A stretch of DNA of 64,000 nucleotides from Yaniella halotolerans DSM 15476 (GTDB lineage: Bacteria > Actinomycetota > Actinomycetes > Actinomycetales > Micrococcaceae): contig NZ_ATVQ01000003.1 of NCBI RefSeq assembly GCF_000420805.1, forward strand, positions 124,001 through 188,000, read 5' to 3'. The notes under the pieces are model-generated. The model was not told where the DNA came from and did not search any database. It saw nothing but the letters and a program-made list of their open reading frames with translations. Position 1 is the stretch's first letter, and each line of letters opens with the position of its first letter. A program made the position numbers and the translations under genes. Of the stretch, positions 45,623 to 54,873 are shown in pieces.

Positions 45623-46407
45623 CCAAAGCCGGGCTGTATGTGTACGCCATAATCCCCGCAGAGGCCAAAACCGAGAACAAACTTGGCACCGGCATAGACG
45701 CGGAGCGACTACGCGTGGTCGCAGGAGGGAGCGTTGCTGCGGTCGTGCATGCTAGTGAGACCGAGCCGTACCAGGGGCCGGACTCCCACGTCGAACGTTG
45801 GATCTTGGAGCATAGTCAAGTCGTTGACGCGGCGTGGGAAGCAGCCGGTACAGTCCTGCCTGTGAGCTTTAACGTCATCGTCAATCCAGGCGAGAGCGAA
45901 ACCGCTGAAAATCGGCTGACGCAATGGCTTGCCGGAATCTCAGATACCGCATCGGAACATCTTGAACAGTTGCGCGACCGGGTAGAACTACGAGTCGAGA
46001 TCACACTCGATGAGTCAGTTGTCGCTTCCAATAGTCCAGAACTTGTTGAAATGCGCCAAACAACCGAAGCTCGGCCTGCCGGGGTGCAACGGTTGTACCG
46101 CAAGCGTTTTGAAGAACGTACACGTGAGATTGCGGAGCGAGCTGCCGACCAACTCTACACAGCTTATCGGCCTCGCTTAGCCGCGCTGGCCGAAGACCTC
46201 GTTGAGAATAGTCGACCCGGCCGCAATCCCGGCAGCGTCGGGGTCCTCACAGTATCGCTACTCGTCCACCGGTTCACCGTGGACTCAGTGGGTGTTGAAC
46301 TAGCAGACATCCGAGACAGCCAACCGGGTGTGCAGATCAGGTATTCAGGTCCCTGGCCACCCTATTCTTTTGCTGATGTGTCAGAGGTCGACAGCTCAGC
46401 ACCGTAA
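45619..46407 (+). CDS. gvpL: Gas vesicle protein GvpL/GvpF family (second copy)
   Basis: Protein of 262 residues of the GvpF/L family. It starts AGLYVYAIIPAEAK and ends with the characteristic GPWPPYSF motif near residue 248. The helical middle has several Arg/Glu-rich segments. It starts with GTG inside the gvpK stop (GTGA). It is last in the operon. Neither gvpN (AAA+ ATPase) nor gvpC is in the cluster, in line with actinobacterial clusters I know. Confidence 0.88.
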   Translation: MTKAGLYVYAIIPAEAKTENKLGTGIDAERLRVVAGGSVAAVVHASETEPYQGPDSHVERWILEHSQVVDAAWEAAGTVLPVSFNVIVNPGESETAENRLTQWLAGISDTASEHLEQLRDRVELRVEITLDESVVASNSPELVEMRQTTEARPAGVQRLYRKRFEERTREIAERAADQLYTAYRPRLAALAEDLVENSRPGRNPGSVGVLTVSLLVHRFTVDSVGVELADIRDSQPGVQIRYSGPWPPYSFADVSEVDSSAP

Positions 46408-46414
46408 CGAACGG

Positions 46415-46452
46415 ATCCGGGCGTCCGCTGACAGTTCAGCAGACGCCCGGAT
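46415..46452. terminator. Hairpin between gvpL and clpC (probable terminator)
   Basis: Eleven-base arms ATCCGGGCGTC/GACGCCCGGAT extend inward, after one mismatch, by GCTGA/TCAGC, with a four-base loop. It lies between convergent genes. No T tract follows on either strand, so termination may be weak or Rho-assisted. Confidence 0.55.
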
Positions 46453-46484
46453 GCATTCGCTAGCTGGTCCTAGCGCGGTCGTTA

Positions 46485-49034
46485 TTAGGCGACCAGTTGT
46501 TTCTGAGCTTGGACCGGGGTGACGCGCAGGTCGTCATCTGCCACGGTCACCAGCACATTATCGCCTTCGGCCACGGACTCGGCAACCAGCAAGTCGGCGA
46601 CCTTGTCATCCAACTGCCGCTGGATCACCCGACGCATCGGACGGGCACCGTAGGCTGGCTCGTAACTGGCCTCAGCGATCCAATCCTTGGCGGCGTCATT
46701 GACGGTCAGGCTAATGCCCTGATCCGCCAGACGCTGCTCGGAATCACGCAGCTGCAGCCCGACAATCTCACGCAGCTGCTCTGTGCTGAGCGGGTTGAAC
46801 AGCAACGTATCGTCAATGCGGTTCAAGAACTCGGGACGCATGAACTCACGCACCCGCCCCATAACCTTTTGCTTGATGTCTCGTTGGCTTGCTGCCGCAT
46901 CACCGGACACAAAGCCCAGCGGAGCGCCGCTCGATGACAAAAACTCAGAACCAAGGTTCGAGGTCATGATCAACACGGTATTGCGGAAGTCCACGGTACG
47001 ACCCTGGCCGTCGGTCAGGCGTCCATCGTCGAGCACCTGCAGTAACAGGTTGAACACATCCGGGTGGGCCTTCTCGATCTCGTCGAGCAGGATCACCGAG
47101 TATGGACGACGACGTACCTGTTCGGTCAGCTGGCCTGCCTCGTCATAGCCGACATAGCCTGGAGGAGCACCGACCAGACGAGACACCGTGTGGCGTTCAC
47201 CAAATTCGGACATATCGAACCGGACCATCGCATCCGCGTCATCAAAGAGCGAATGCGCCAACGACTTGGCAAGCTCCGTCTTCCCGACACCGGTTGGGCC
47301 CAGGAATAAGAAGCTGCCAACGGGACGCGATGGGTCAGCCATACCGGTACGGGACCGGCGAATGGATTTGGCAATTGCCGCGACGGGCTCATCCTGGCCG
47401 ATCACGCGTTCATGGAGTTCGTCTTCCAAACGTGCCAAGCGCGACTTCTGCGCCTCGGTCATCCGCGCGGCTGGAATACCCGTGGCGCGAGCAACCATCT
47501 CAGCGATGGCATGTTCATCGATCTCCGAGGACGTGACGTTCGGTTTTGCAGCAGCCTCCGACAACTGGGCGCTGACCTCGTTAACCTCGTCACGCAATTC
47601 GCCAGCGCGCTCGTAATTTTCAGCATTGACGGCGGCATTCTTGTCAGCTTCCAACTCGGCCAGTTTTGAGCGCAGTGCCTCGACGTCGACCGCTGGGCCA
47701 TCGGCGTCTGGACCGCGCTGCAACGAGCGGCGTGCTCCAGCCTGGTCGATCAGATCGATCGCCTTATCGGGCAGGAACCGGTCGGTGATGTACCGGTTCG
47801 AGAGCTCGACTGCGGCACGCAAAGCCTCAGTGGTGTAGGTCACCTGGTGGTGTTCCGCGTACCGATCGGCAAGGCCGGCCAAAATGGTCACAGCGTCCTC
47901 AATCGAAGGCTCGCCAATGGTCACCGGCTGGAAACGGCGTTCAAGCGCTGAATCCTTTTCGATGGTGCGGTACTCTTTGAGCGTCGTGGCGCCCACCATG
48001 TGGAGATCACCGCGGGTCAAGTGCGGTTTCAGGATATTGCTGGCATCCATGCCACCCGATTCGCCTGAACCACCAGCGCCGACCACGGTGTGCAGCTCGT
48101 CGATGAAGACGATCGTTTTCTGGTCTTCGGTCAGCTCAGCGATCGCACCGGTTAGGCGCTCTTCGAATTCACCGCGGTACTTCGTGCCCGCCACCATGCC
48201 CGGCAGATCCAGGGCCACGATGCGACGATCTTTCAGCTGTGCTGGAACCTTGCCGTCAATGATGGCTTGTGCCAGACCTTCGGCGATGGCAGTTTTGCCA
48301 ACACCAGCTTCACCAATCAACACCGGATTGTTCTTGGTGCGGCGAGCCAGGACCTCGACGGTTTGTTCGATCTCGTCTTCACGACCGATGACCGGGTCGA
48401 GACGACCAGCTTGTGCTTCAGCGGTCAGGTCCAGTCCGTACTGCTCCAGCATCGATTCTTCGGATGCATCCTGATCAGTGGCCTGGTCGTGTGCGTGGCC
48501 AAGCTGTGCCTCTTGTGCTCCAGCCTGCAGCGACTGCGGTGTTACACCGGCGTGCGCAAGCAGTGATCCAGCAGGGGATTCCTGGTTCAGCACAAATGCA
48601 AAGAACACATGTTCTGGATCGATATAGGTTGACCCGAAGGCACGGGCCACCTGGTAGCCATCAAGCAGCACCTTTTGTGCCGAGGCGTTGAGTGAAGCTG
48701 TTACCTCACCTTGATTGTCTTCGGGGGTTGGCAGACGCTCATCGAGGGCATCGATAATGGTTTGGGGGTCTGCTCCTGCTTGGCGCACCCCGGCGGCAGC
48801 AGGATCTTGGTCGAGCATGACGCGCAGAATATGGAGCGCATCGACATCGGTTTGACCACGTTCTACCGCGAATTTTGCTGCGGTCGCGACAACGTCGTGG
48901 GTCTGCTTACTCAGCAGCCGGTTCAGGTCGACGGGCCCTCCTTGTCGTCCAGCGCGCTGTCCATGAAGATAGCGGGCGAGGAATTCATCGAAGGAGTCGC
49001 CGTTGGAACCGGCGGGGCCGAAGAATGCAGGCAT
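46485..49034 (-). CDS. ClpC-type AAA+ unfoldase (HspR-regulated)
   Basis: Double-AAA+ protein of 849 residues. It has an N-terminal Clp-N repeat domain (about residues 35-180), a first ATPase module (Walker A GEAGVGKTAI), a short middle domain with a UVR-like helix pair (YERAGELRDEV), a second ATPase (GPTGVGKTEL, DEIEKAHPDVF) and a C-terminal domain. The short middle domain and an LGF tripeptide in the second module (APLGFVSG) fit ClpC/ClpP docking rather than ClpB disaggregase. AGGAGG precedes the ATG. Two HAIR boxes upstream suggest HspR control, a mode better known for clpB and dnaK. The N-terminus is longer and Gly-rich (PAFFGPAGSNG), unlike housekeeping ClpC, so it is probably a second, heat-induced paralogue. 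Confidence 0.85.
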   Translation of the reverse strand: MPAFFGPAGSNGDSFDEFLARYLHGQRAGRQGGPVDLNRLLSKQTHDVVATAAKFAVERGQTDVDALHILRVMLDQDPAAAGVRQAGADPQTIIDALDERLPTPEDNQGEVTASLNASAQKVLLDGYQVARAFGSTYIDPEHVFFAFVLNQESPAGSLLAHAGVTPQSLQAGAQEAQLGHAHDQATDQDASEESMLEQYGLDLTAEAQAGRLDPVIGREDEIEQTVEVLARRTKNNPVLIGEAGVGKTAIAEGLAQAIIDGKVPAQLKDRRIVALDLPGMVAGTKYRGEFEERLTGAIAELTEDQKTIVFIDELHTVVGAGGSGESGGMDASNILKPHLTRGDLHMVGATTLKEYRTIEKDSALERRFQPVTIGEPSIEDAVTILAGLADRYAEHHQVTYTTEALRAAVELSNRYITDRFLPDKAIDLIDQAGARRSLQRGPDADGPAVDVEALRSKLAELEADKNAAVNAENYERAGELRDEVNEVSAQLSEAAAKPNVTSSEIDEHAIAEMVARATGIPAARMTEAQKSRLARLEDELHERVIGQDEPVAAIAKSIRRSRTGMADPSRPVGSFLFLGPTGVGKTELAKSLAHSLFDDADAMVRFDMSEFGERHTVSRLVGAPPGYVGYDEAGQLTEQVRRRPYSVILLDEIEKAHPDVFNLLLQVLDDGRLTDGQGRTVDFRNTVLIMTSNLGSEFLSSSGAPLGFVSGDAAASQRDIKQKVMGRVREFMRPEFLNRIDDTLLFNPLSTEQLREIVGLQLRDSEQRLADQGISLTVNDAAKDWIAEASYEPAYGARPMRRVIQRQLDDKVADLLVAESVAEGDNVLVTVADDDLRVTPVQAQKQLVA

Positions 49035-49079
49035 TATGTCCTCCTAGTTGGGGCACTCCGATGAAGAAGTGCATCAAAA

Positions 49080-49100
49080 GTTGAGTGTATCTAACTCAAG
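49080..49100. promoter_or_regulatory. HAIR box (HspR operator), proximal
   Basis: GTTGAGT, seven bases, ACTCAAG. The HspR-associated inverted repeat consensus is CTTGAGT-N7-ACTCAAG, so 13 of 14 defined bases match. It lies 46 bases upstream of the clpC-type start. Confidence 0.8.
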
Positions 49101-49152
49101 TAACAGGTCTTAGGTAGAGATTATTCCCAGAACTGTTGGTTTTGGCAAGAAA

Positions 49153-49173
49153 CCTGAGTCTCATTGACTCAAC
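49153..49173. promoter_or_regulatory. HAIR box (HspR operator), distal
   Basis: CCTGAGT, seven bases, ACTCAAC. Twelve of 14 defined bases match the HAIR consensus. It lies 73 bases (about seven helical turns) from the proximal box. Confidence 0.6.
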
Positions 49174-49251
49174 CGGGGGATTAGGGGTGGGACTTGAGCG
49201 ACCTCGGGTCTGGTTCGTGGGACGGTATCCAGGCCTTTGTGGCTTAAACAC

Positions 49252-49284
49252 AACCGGGACAGTCCAATGAGCACTGTTCCGGTT
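49252..49284 (-). terminator. Terminator of the opp operon
   Basis: Twelve-base arms (AACCGGGACAGT with one wobble pair) flank a nine-base loop, 13 bases past the oppDF stop on the minus strand. Confidence 0.65.
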
Positions 49285-49296
49285 TGTTGTCTTCTC

Positions 49297-50973
49297 TTAT
49301 CCAGCCAGCTGGATATCACGTCCCGGGATCGCAGCCAACAAGTCTTGGGTATATTCAACTGCCGGGGCAGTAAAAATATTGTCGGCTGAGGCCTGCTCTA
49401 CAACTTTGCCGTGTCGCATGACCAACACGTTGTCAGCAATCTGGCGAACGACAGCAAGATCGTGGGTAATGAACAGATAAGACAGTCCTAGCTCAACCTG
49501 CAGTTCGTTTAGTAGCTCTAGAATCTGAGCCTGGACGAGCACATCGAGGGCTGAGACTGCTTCGTCAAGAACCAAAACATCTGGTTTCAGCGCTAAAGCG
49601 CGAGCAATGGCTACACGCTGTCGCTGACCACCGGACAATTCGTTCGGGTAACGATTCATGGCGCTGTGTGGTAACGAGACTTGGTCAAGCAATTGCCTGA
49701 CCCGTTGCTCACGTTCCGACCTAGAGCCAGTCTTATGGACTACGAGTGGCTCTTCGATCGCATCAAAGATCGAGAACATTGGATCAAGTGAGGCATAGGG
49801 GTTCTGGAACACTGGTTGAATTCGACGTCTGAATTTCATCTGCCGGCCATGCCCTTTAATAGTCGAAATATCGACGCCTTCGAAATACACCTGCCCTTCG
49901 GTTGGTGCGTCTAATCCCAGCACCATACGTGCCACGGTCGATTTTCCAGACCCTGATTCACCGACTAGTGCTGTCGTCGTGCCGCGTGTCAGGTCGAAGT
50001 TCACATTCTGCGCAGCGACCAAGTCAGTTTTAGTGAATCCTTTGCCGGGAAGCTTGAACACTTTCGTCAAATTCTGGATTTGCATGATGTCATCGGTAAG
50101 GGACTGACCATCTTCGCTAACGTGCTCCTGTGCGGACTCTCGAGCTGCTATCCGCTCACGCGAAGCAAGGCGTTCCGATTGCAGAGATGGCGCAGCATTG
50201 ATGAGCCGTTTCGAGTATTGATGTTGCGGATCCTGCAGGATCTCCAGTGCTGGGCCGGACTCGACAACCTCACCTTTGTACATGACCACCAAATGATCAG
50301 CACGCTCAGCGGCCAAACCGAGGTCATGGGTAATCAGCAACACTGCTACTCCAAGTTCATCAGTGAGGACATCGAGATGGTCCAGGATTTGCTTTTGGAC
50401 CGTCACGTCCAGCGCCGATGTAGGTTCATCGGCAATTAACAATTGTGGCCGAGCTGCAAGTCCAGCCGCGATGAGAGCGCGCTGCCGCATCCCACCTGAG
50501 AACTCGTGTGGATACTGCTTTGCACGACGTTGTGCATCGGGTAATCCTGCCTCTTCCAATAGTTCGATAACGCGCTGATCGGCATCGCGACCTTTAACAA
50601 CGTCATTGACCTCTAGAACCTCTTTAATCTGAGCTCCCACTTTGTACAGCGGGTTGAGGTTTGATAGCGGGTCCTGCGGCACAAGGCCAATGTGCGAACC
50701 ACGATAGCTGCGACGTTTTTTCTGCTGCAGCTGTACAAGGTCCTTGCCCTGGTACTTTATGGAACCTTGGGCAACGTGGCCGGTTCCTGGCAGCAGGTCG
50801 ATGATGGCGTGCGCCGTGGTCGATTTACCGGACCCAGACTCGCCGACAATAGCTACCGTCTGTCCTTCGTACACGGTCAGGTTCAACCCTTGAACCGCAT
50901 GAACTTGGCGCTTATCCACGCTGAAGTTGATATGGAGGTTCTCGATTTCCAAAAGTGGTGTTTGATTTACCAT
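49297..50973 (-). CDS. Peptide ABC transporter ATPase, fused OppD-OppF
   Basis: Protein of 558 residues containing two complete ABC ATPases. The first has Walker A GESGSGKSTTAHAI near residue 37 and signature FSGGMRQRALIA. The second has GESGSGKSTVARMV near 325 and signature LSGGQRQRVAIARAL. Each half ends with an oligopeptide/dipeptide C-terminal extension. The fusion replaces separate OppD and OppF. The ATG at 50973 is one base after the oppC stop, so it is coupled; an extension to 51018 would lie within oppC. Expected to power import of oligopeptides or similar solutes. Confidence 0.92.
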   Translation of the reverse strand: MVNQTPLLEIENLHINFSVDKRQVHAVQGLNLTVYEGQTVAIVGESGSGKSTTAHAIIDLLPGTGHVAQGSIKYQGKDLVQLQQKKRRSYRGSHIGLVPQDPLSNLNPLYKVGAQIKEVLEVNDVVKGRDADQRVIELLEEAGLPDAQRRAKQYPHEFSGGMRQRALIAAGLAARPQLLIADEPTSALDVTVQKQILDHLDVLTDELGVAVLLITHDLGLAAERADHLVVMYKGEVVESGPALEILQDPQHQYSKRLINAAPSLQSERLASRERIAARESAQEHVSEDGQSLTDDIMQIQNLTKVFKLPGKGFTKTDLVAAQNVNFDLTRGTTTALVGESGSGKSTVARMVLGLDAPTEGQVYFEGVDISTIKGHGRQMKFRRRIQPVFQNPYASLDPMFSIFDAIEEPLVVHKTGSRSEREQRVRQLLDQVSLPHSAMNRYPNELSGGQRQRVAIARALALKPDVLVLDEAVSALDVLVQAQILELLNELQVELGLSYLFITHDLAVVRQIADNVLVMRHGKVVEQASADNIFTAPAVEYTQDLLAAIPGRDIQLAG

Positions 50974-50974
50974 G

Positions 50975-51946
50975 TTATTTTCTCGCTTTCGGATCCAGAG
51001 CATCTCGTACCGCGTCACCGAGCAGCATAAAGCTCAAAACCGTGATGGCTAGCGCACCCGCTGGAAAGAAAAGCACGTGCAAGTTATCGCCGGAACGCAC
51101 TTGTGGCTGCGCGGCGGCAATATCATTACCCCACGAAACAACGCTTGGTGGCAGCCCTATTCCGAGGAACGACAGGGTCGCTTCTGCCACAATGTAGACC
51201 CCTAACGAGACGGTAGCAGTGACAATGACTGGTGGCAGAGCATTGGGGATGATGTGTGTGAAGAGATTACGCCATTTCGAAGCGCCCAGAGAACGGGCGG
51301 CATCTACAAACTCCAGATGTTTAATTTCCAATACGGCCCCGCGTGCAATACGAGTTATCTGTGGCCACCCAAAGACAGCTAATGCAATAACGACGGCGAA
51401 GACGCCGCCCCAGTAGCCCCGATCGGGCCAAACGTTATTCAGAGCTGAGAGTCCAACGATTGCGGCAAGCAGCAGAGGGATGGCAAAGAAGATATCTGCA
51501 CCACGTGAGACGATCGTATCGAGCCAGCCTCCGAAGAATCCCGCTAGGGCACCGGTAAAGAGACCGATGATCGTCACGATTATTGTCGTGAGAAGCCCGA
51601 TAATGACAGAGGCCCGTGCTCCGTGAATCGTACGGGAAAAGACATCGTAGCCCTGGCGGTCAAAACCGAAGATGTGTCCAGCTTGTGGTTTGCCTAAACT
51701 ATGGGACAAATCAGCGCTACGAGGATCGACCGAGGTGAGCACATTGGGGAAGAAGACCACAAATAATATGATCACCAATAATGAGGCTGAAAACCAGAAT
51801 AGCCAATTCCGTCGAAGCGCTTTCCAAGCCTGTTTCCACTGGCTTTCGGGTGGATGAGACGTATCCACATGAAGTGCTGGGAGCTCGGAACTGACAGCGG
51901 GTGCAACGAAGCGTTCTTGTCCTTGACGTGGTGTGTGGTTATGCAT
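50975..51946 (-). CDS. Peptide ABC transporter permease (OppC/DppC type)
   Basis: Permease of 323 residues with a cytoplasmic N-terminus and about six membrane segments. The OppC-type N-terminal helix (LRRNWLFWFSASLLVIILFV), GTDxxGRD-like motif as FGFDRQGYDVFSRTIHGAR, and the ATPase-contact EAA loop (VDAARSLGASKWRNLFTHIIPNA, in part) are visible. The start overlaps the oppB stop by eight bases. Forms the channel with OppB. Confidence 0.92.
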   Translation of the reverse strand: MHNHTPRQGQERFVAPAVSSELPALHVDTSHPPESQWKQAWKALRRNWLFWFSASLLVIILFVVFFPNVLTSVDPRSADLSHSLGKPQAGHIFGFDRQGYDVFSRTIHGARASVIIGLLTTIIVTIIGLFTGALAGFFGGWLDTIVSRGADIFFAIPLLLAAIVGLSALNNVWPDRGYWGGVFAVVIALAVFGWPQITRIARGAVLEIKHLEFVDAARSLGASKWRNLFTHIIPNALPPVIVTATVSLGVYIVAEATLSFLGIGLPPSVVSWGNDIAAAQPQVRSGDNLHVLFFPAGALAITVLSFMLLGDAVRDALDPKARK

Positions 51947-52865
51947 ATCGAATCCTAGGATCTAAAGCAGCGTAGAGCAGATCAACGAGGAGGCTGGCCA
52001 CCACGTAAATGAGCACCATAACGGTGACCACAGAGACGACGGTGGGGTTTTCGCCACGAAGAATAGCTTGATACGCCAGGTTGCCGATTCCATTGATATT
52101 GAAAATTCCCTCGGTGACCACGGCACCGGCCATAAGTGTGCCGAGGTCTGCGCCTAAGAAGGTTACAACCGGGATCAGTGAGTTGCGAAGGACATGGCGT
52201 CGATTAACGAGGCTGTCGGATACGCCGTGAGCACGTGCAGTGCGCACGTGGTCAGCAGTGAGGTTTTCAATAACGGAAGTGCGAGTGAGCCGCAGGACAT
52301 ATGCAAATGACACGAGGCCAAGTACAACTGCGGGCAGAATCAAATTCGTAAAGGAAGTATCTGAGCCAACGGTTGGTGGCACCCACTGGAGTTGGACACC
52401 AAAGATGAGCTGGAGTCCGAAACCCAACACAAAAATCGGAATCGCGATAACCGTCAGTGAAACTACGAGCATCGTGGAATCGAAAATTTTACCGCGTCGC
52501 ATACCGGCGTAGAAGCCCGCGATGACACCGAGAATGGCCTCGATAATCATGGCCATAAAGGCAAGCTGGAAGGTGACCGGCAGTGTTCTTCCAATGAGTT
52601 CAGAAACTGGCTGTCCCGAATAGGAAACACCGAAGTCGCCAACAAGGGCGCCCTTGAGGAAGAGCAGCCATTGGATGAGAAAGGGTTGATCTAAATTGTA
52701 TTGTGCTTCAAGTTCTGCTCGGACTGCATCTGAAACTGGTTTTTCGCCGAATAGGGCGACGATGGGGTCACCAGGTTGTAAAAACACGAGGGCGTAAATG
52801 AGTAGTGTTGCGCCCAAAATTACCGGGATGGTCTGGAGCAGTCGGCGGACGATATAACGCCACAT
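51939..52865 (-). CDS. Peptide ABC transporter permease (OppB/DppB type)
   Basis: Permease of 308 residues starting MWRYIVRRLLQTIPVILGAT, typical of OppB/DppB, with the external loop PGDP near residue 31 and six membrane segments. The EAA loop (RTARAHGVSDSLVNRRHVLRN in part) contacts the ATPase. It is separated from oppA by 116 bases that contain a stem-loop. Confidence 0.92.
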   Translation of the reverse strand: MWRYIVRRLLQTIPVILGATLLIYALVFLQPGDPIVALFGEKPVSDAVRAELEAQYNLDQPFLIQWLLFLKGALVGDFGVSYSGQPVSELIGRTLPVTFQLAFMAMIIEAILGVIAGFYAGMRRGKIFDSTMLVVSLTVIAIPIFVLGFGLQLIFGVQLQWVPPTVGSDTSFTNLILPAVVLGLVSFAYVLRLTRTSVIENLTADHVRTARAHGVSDSLVNRRHVLRNSLIPVVTFLGADLGTLMAGAVVTEGIFNINGIGNLAYQAILRGENPTVVSVVTVMVLIYVVASLLVDLLYAALDPRIRYA

Positions 52866-52930
52866 GCTGTACCTCTATTGTGGGTCTTGTCACCTGGGGC
52901 GACGCGAGCTGTAAGAAGGTTGAACAGGCT

Positions 52931-52959
52931 TGTGACCGCCGAGGAAATCGGCGGCCACA
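52931..52959 (-). promoter_or_regulatory. Intercistronic stem-loop between oppA and oppB
   Basis: Arms CCGCCGA and TCGGCGG enclose a five-base loop and are extended past one mismatch by TGTG/CACA. No T tract follows. Such hairpins after the binding-protein gene often stabilise its message or reduce downstream expression. Confidence 0.5.
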
Positions 52960-52981
52960 GAACCTGGTCAATCGTCAGGAT

Positions 52982-54601
52982 TTATTTGGTGATCAGATGG
53001 TACTCGGGCTGGTTTTGCCAGTTGAGCTGCACACCTTCAACACCCTGGGCAGCAATGGCGAGGGCGTCTTGGTTCCAGAGCGGAATTGCCGGCAGATCTT
53101 CCATCAGGATGGCTTGGGCTTCGGTTAGCGCCTCGGTTCTTGATTCTTCGTCCTCAGCGCTAGCTGCACTGACGAGTGCTGCATCGAAGTCTGCGTTCGA
53201 GTAGTCGCCATCGTTTGCGCCTGCCCCGGTCCCAAATACGGGGGCAATGTAGTTGTAGACGGATGGATAGTCAGGCTGCCAACCGGTCCGGAACGCCGTG
53301 CCGATCTCCCGGTTTGTAATGAGCTCACGGAATTCTGCGAACGTTGCAAAGGGATTTGGTTCAACCTCAATTTCGAGATTTTCGCGGATCTGGTTGGTGA
53401 CGGCCTCGACCCATTCCTTGTTTCCGGCACCGTCAGAGTTGTACGACAGCTGCAGGCTTCCTTCAAACGGTGCCATCTCTTCGGCTTGCGCCCACAGGTC
53501 TTGGGCTTCTTCAGCATCAAACTCCAATACTTCAGCACCGGGGATATCTTCTGAATAATCTGGCATCAACGGTGACGAGAAATCAGTAGATGGTGTTCGG
53601 GTACCGTCGAAAATAGTTGAGGTGATTGCTTCGCGGTCGATGGCCTTTGAGACAGCCGCGCGGCGGAGTTGGCCTTCTTCATCCTCACCGAAGTGTTCGA
53701 GTGAGCTTGGGATGGTGATTGTAGCGTTGACTGAACCGTCCTCGGTGTAAGCTTCGAGGTTCTCATCGTCTTGGAACGTCTCGATGGCCGATGGTGGCAC
53801 CTGGTCCATGACATCCAACACGCCTGACTGCACGTCGGTATAGCCCGCGTCTGGGTCAGTATAGAACGTAAACGTCAGACCATCATTTTCGGGCGTGCGA
53901 TTACCTTCGTAATCTGGGTTAGCAGACAGTTTCGCATCGACGTCGTGATTCCATTCGTCCAACACGTATGGGCCATTTGAAACCGGCTGTTCACCGAAGG
54001 CTTCCATATCCTCAAATGCTACTTCGGGCAGTGGGAAGTAGGCAGAGTAGCCGAGACGATCGGGGAAGTCTGCCGCTGGTTCTTTGAGAGTTACCTCGAA
54101 CGTGAGATCGTCGATGACTTCTAGACCAGATAATGTGTCAGATCCGTCTTCGATGTTGCCTTCTTCATTGGCACCTTCAATGGCATTGAAGAAGTACGCC
54201 GACAGCTGGGCGTTATCCGGGTCGGAACCGTAGTTCCAAGCATCAACGAATGAGTTTGCTGTAACAGGTGAGCCATCTGAGAAGGTCCAACCATCGTTGA
54301 GCGTGACCGTCCAGGTGACGTTGTCTTCCGACTCAATGGACTCGGCGACTTCCATCTCAGTTGAACCGTCGGTGTTGTATGAGACTAACCCAGCGAAAAT
54401 GGCGTCAACAATGTGCCCACCACCGACTTCGTTGGTATTGGTCGGCACCAGGGGGTTCTGTGGTTCGATGCCGTGGGCGTTGATGATCATCTCGCCATCG
54501 GCGGTGTCGCCACCGTTGTCGCCTCCGCCGCCACAAGCTGTTAGGGCTAGCGCTCCAACAGATAGTGCTGCAACGTATTTAAATGTCCGCTTCGTTTGCA
54601 T
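52982..54601 (-). CDS. Peptide ABC transporter substrate-binding lipoprotein (OppA type)
   Basis: Lipoprotein of 539 residues of solute-binding family 5. The signal peptide begins MQTKRTFKYVAALSVGALAL, with lipobox ALTAC near residue 23, followed by a Gly/Asp linker. Family 5 features include the VTWTVTLNDGWTFSDGSPVTA region and a late YPSVYNYIAPVFGTG segment. GGAGA lies seven bases before the ATG at 54601; an extension to 54715 lacks a signal. It is first in the opp operon. It captures oligopeptides or similar solutes outside the cell. Confidence 0.92.
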   Translation of the reverse strand: MQTKRTFKYVAALSVGALALTACGGGGDNGGDTADGEMIINAHGIEPQNPLVPTNTNEVGGGHIVDAIFAGLVSYNTDGSTEMEVAESIESEDNVTWTVTLNDGWTFSDGSPVTANSFVDAWNYGSDPDNAQLSAYFFNAIEGANEEGNIEDGSDTLSGLEVIDDLTFEVTLKEPAADFPDRLGYSAYFPLPEVAFEDMEAFGEQPVSNGPYVLDEWNHDVDAKLSANPDYEGNRTPENDGLTFTFYTDPDAGYTDVQSGVLDVMDQVPPSAIETFQDDENLEAYTEDGSVNATITIPSSLEHFGEDEEGQLRRAAVSKAIDREAITSTIFDGTRTPSTDFSSPLMPDYSEDIPGAEVLEFDAEEAQDLWAQAEEMAPFEGSLQLSYNSDGAGNKEWVEAVTNQIRENLEIEVEPNPFATFAEFRELITNREIGTAFRTGWQPDYPSVYNYIAPVFGTGAGANDGDYSNADFDAALVSAASAEDEESRTEALTEAQAILMEDLPAIPLWNQDALAIAAQGVEGVQLNWQNQPEYHLITK

Positions 54602-54873
54602 ACGGGATCTCCGTTCAAAGGGTAATGCAAGTAATGAGGTCGTGTTCCGATTGTGTGGAACACAGGTGAAGCACATCGCCAGTAGGCTCCCACCAGCGCG
54701 TGATCCGCATCTCATAGATTACGACACAATGAACAATTTGTGACCCATTTTTGGGGATTGTTATGCGAAAAGTATGAGCGGCATTCGAATCGTGAAGCAT
54801 GTATTTGCTACCACAGGTATCGGTTAATGGCATAATCATGCGCCTTGTACGAGAAGTTTCGAATGACGGGAGG

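Noticed and set aside
49190-49210. CTTGAG half-site further upstream of the clpC-type gene
   Set aside because: No matching second half at the required seven-base spacing.
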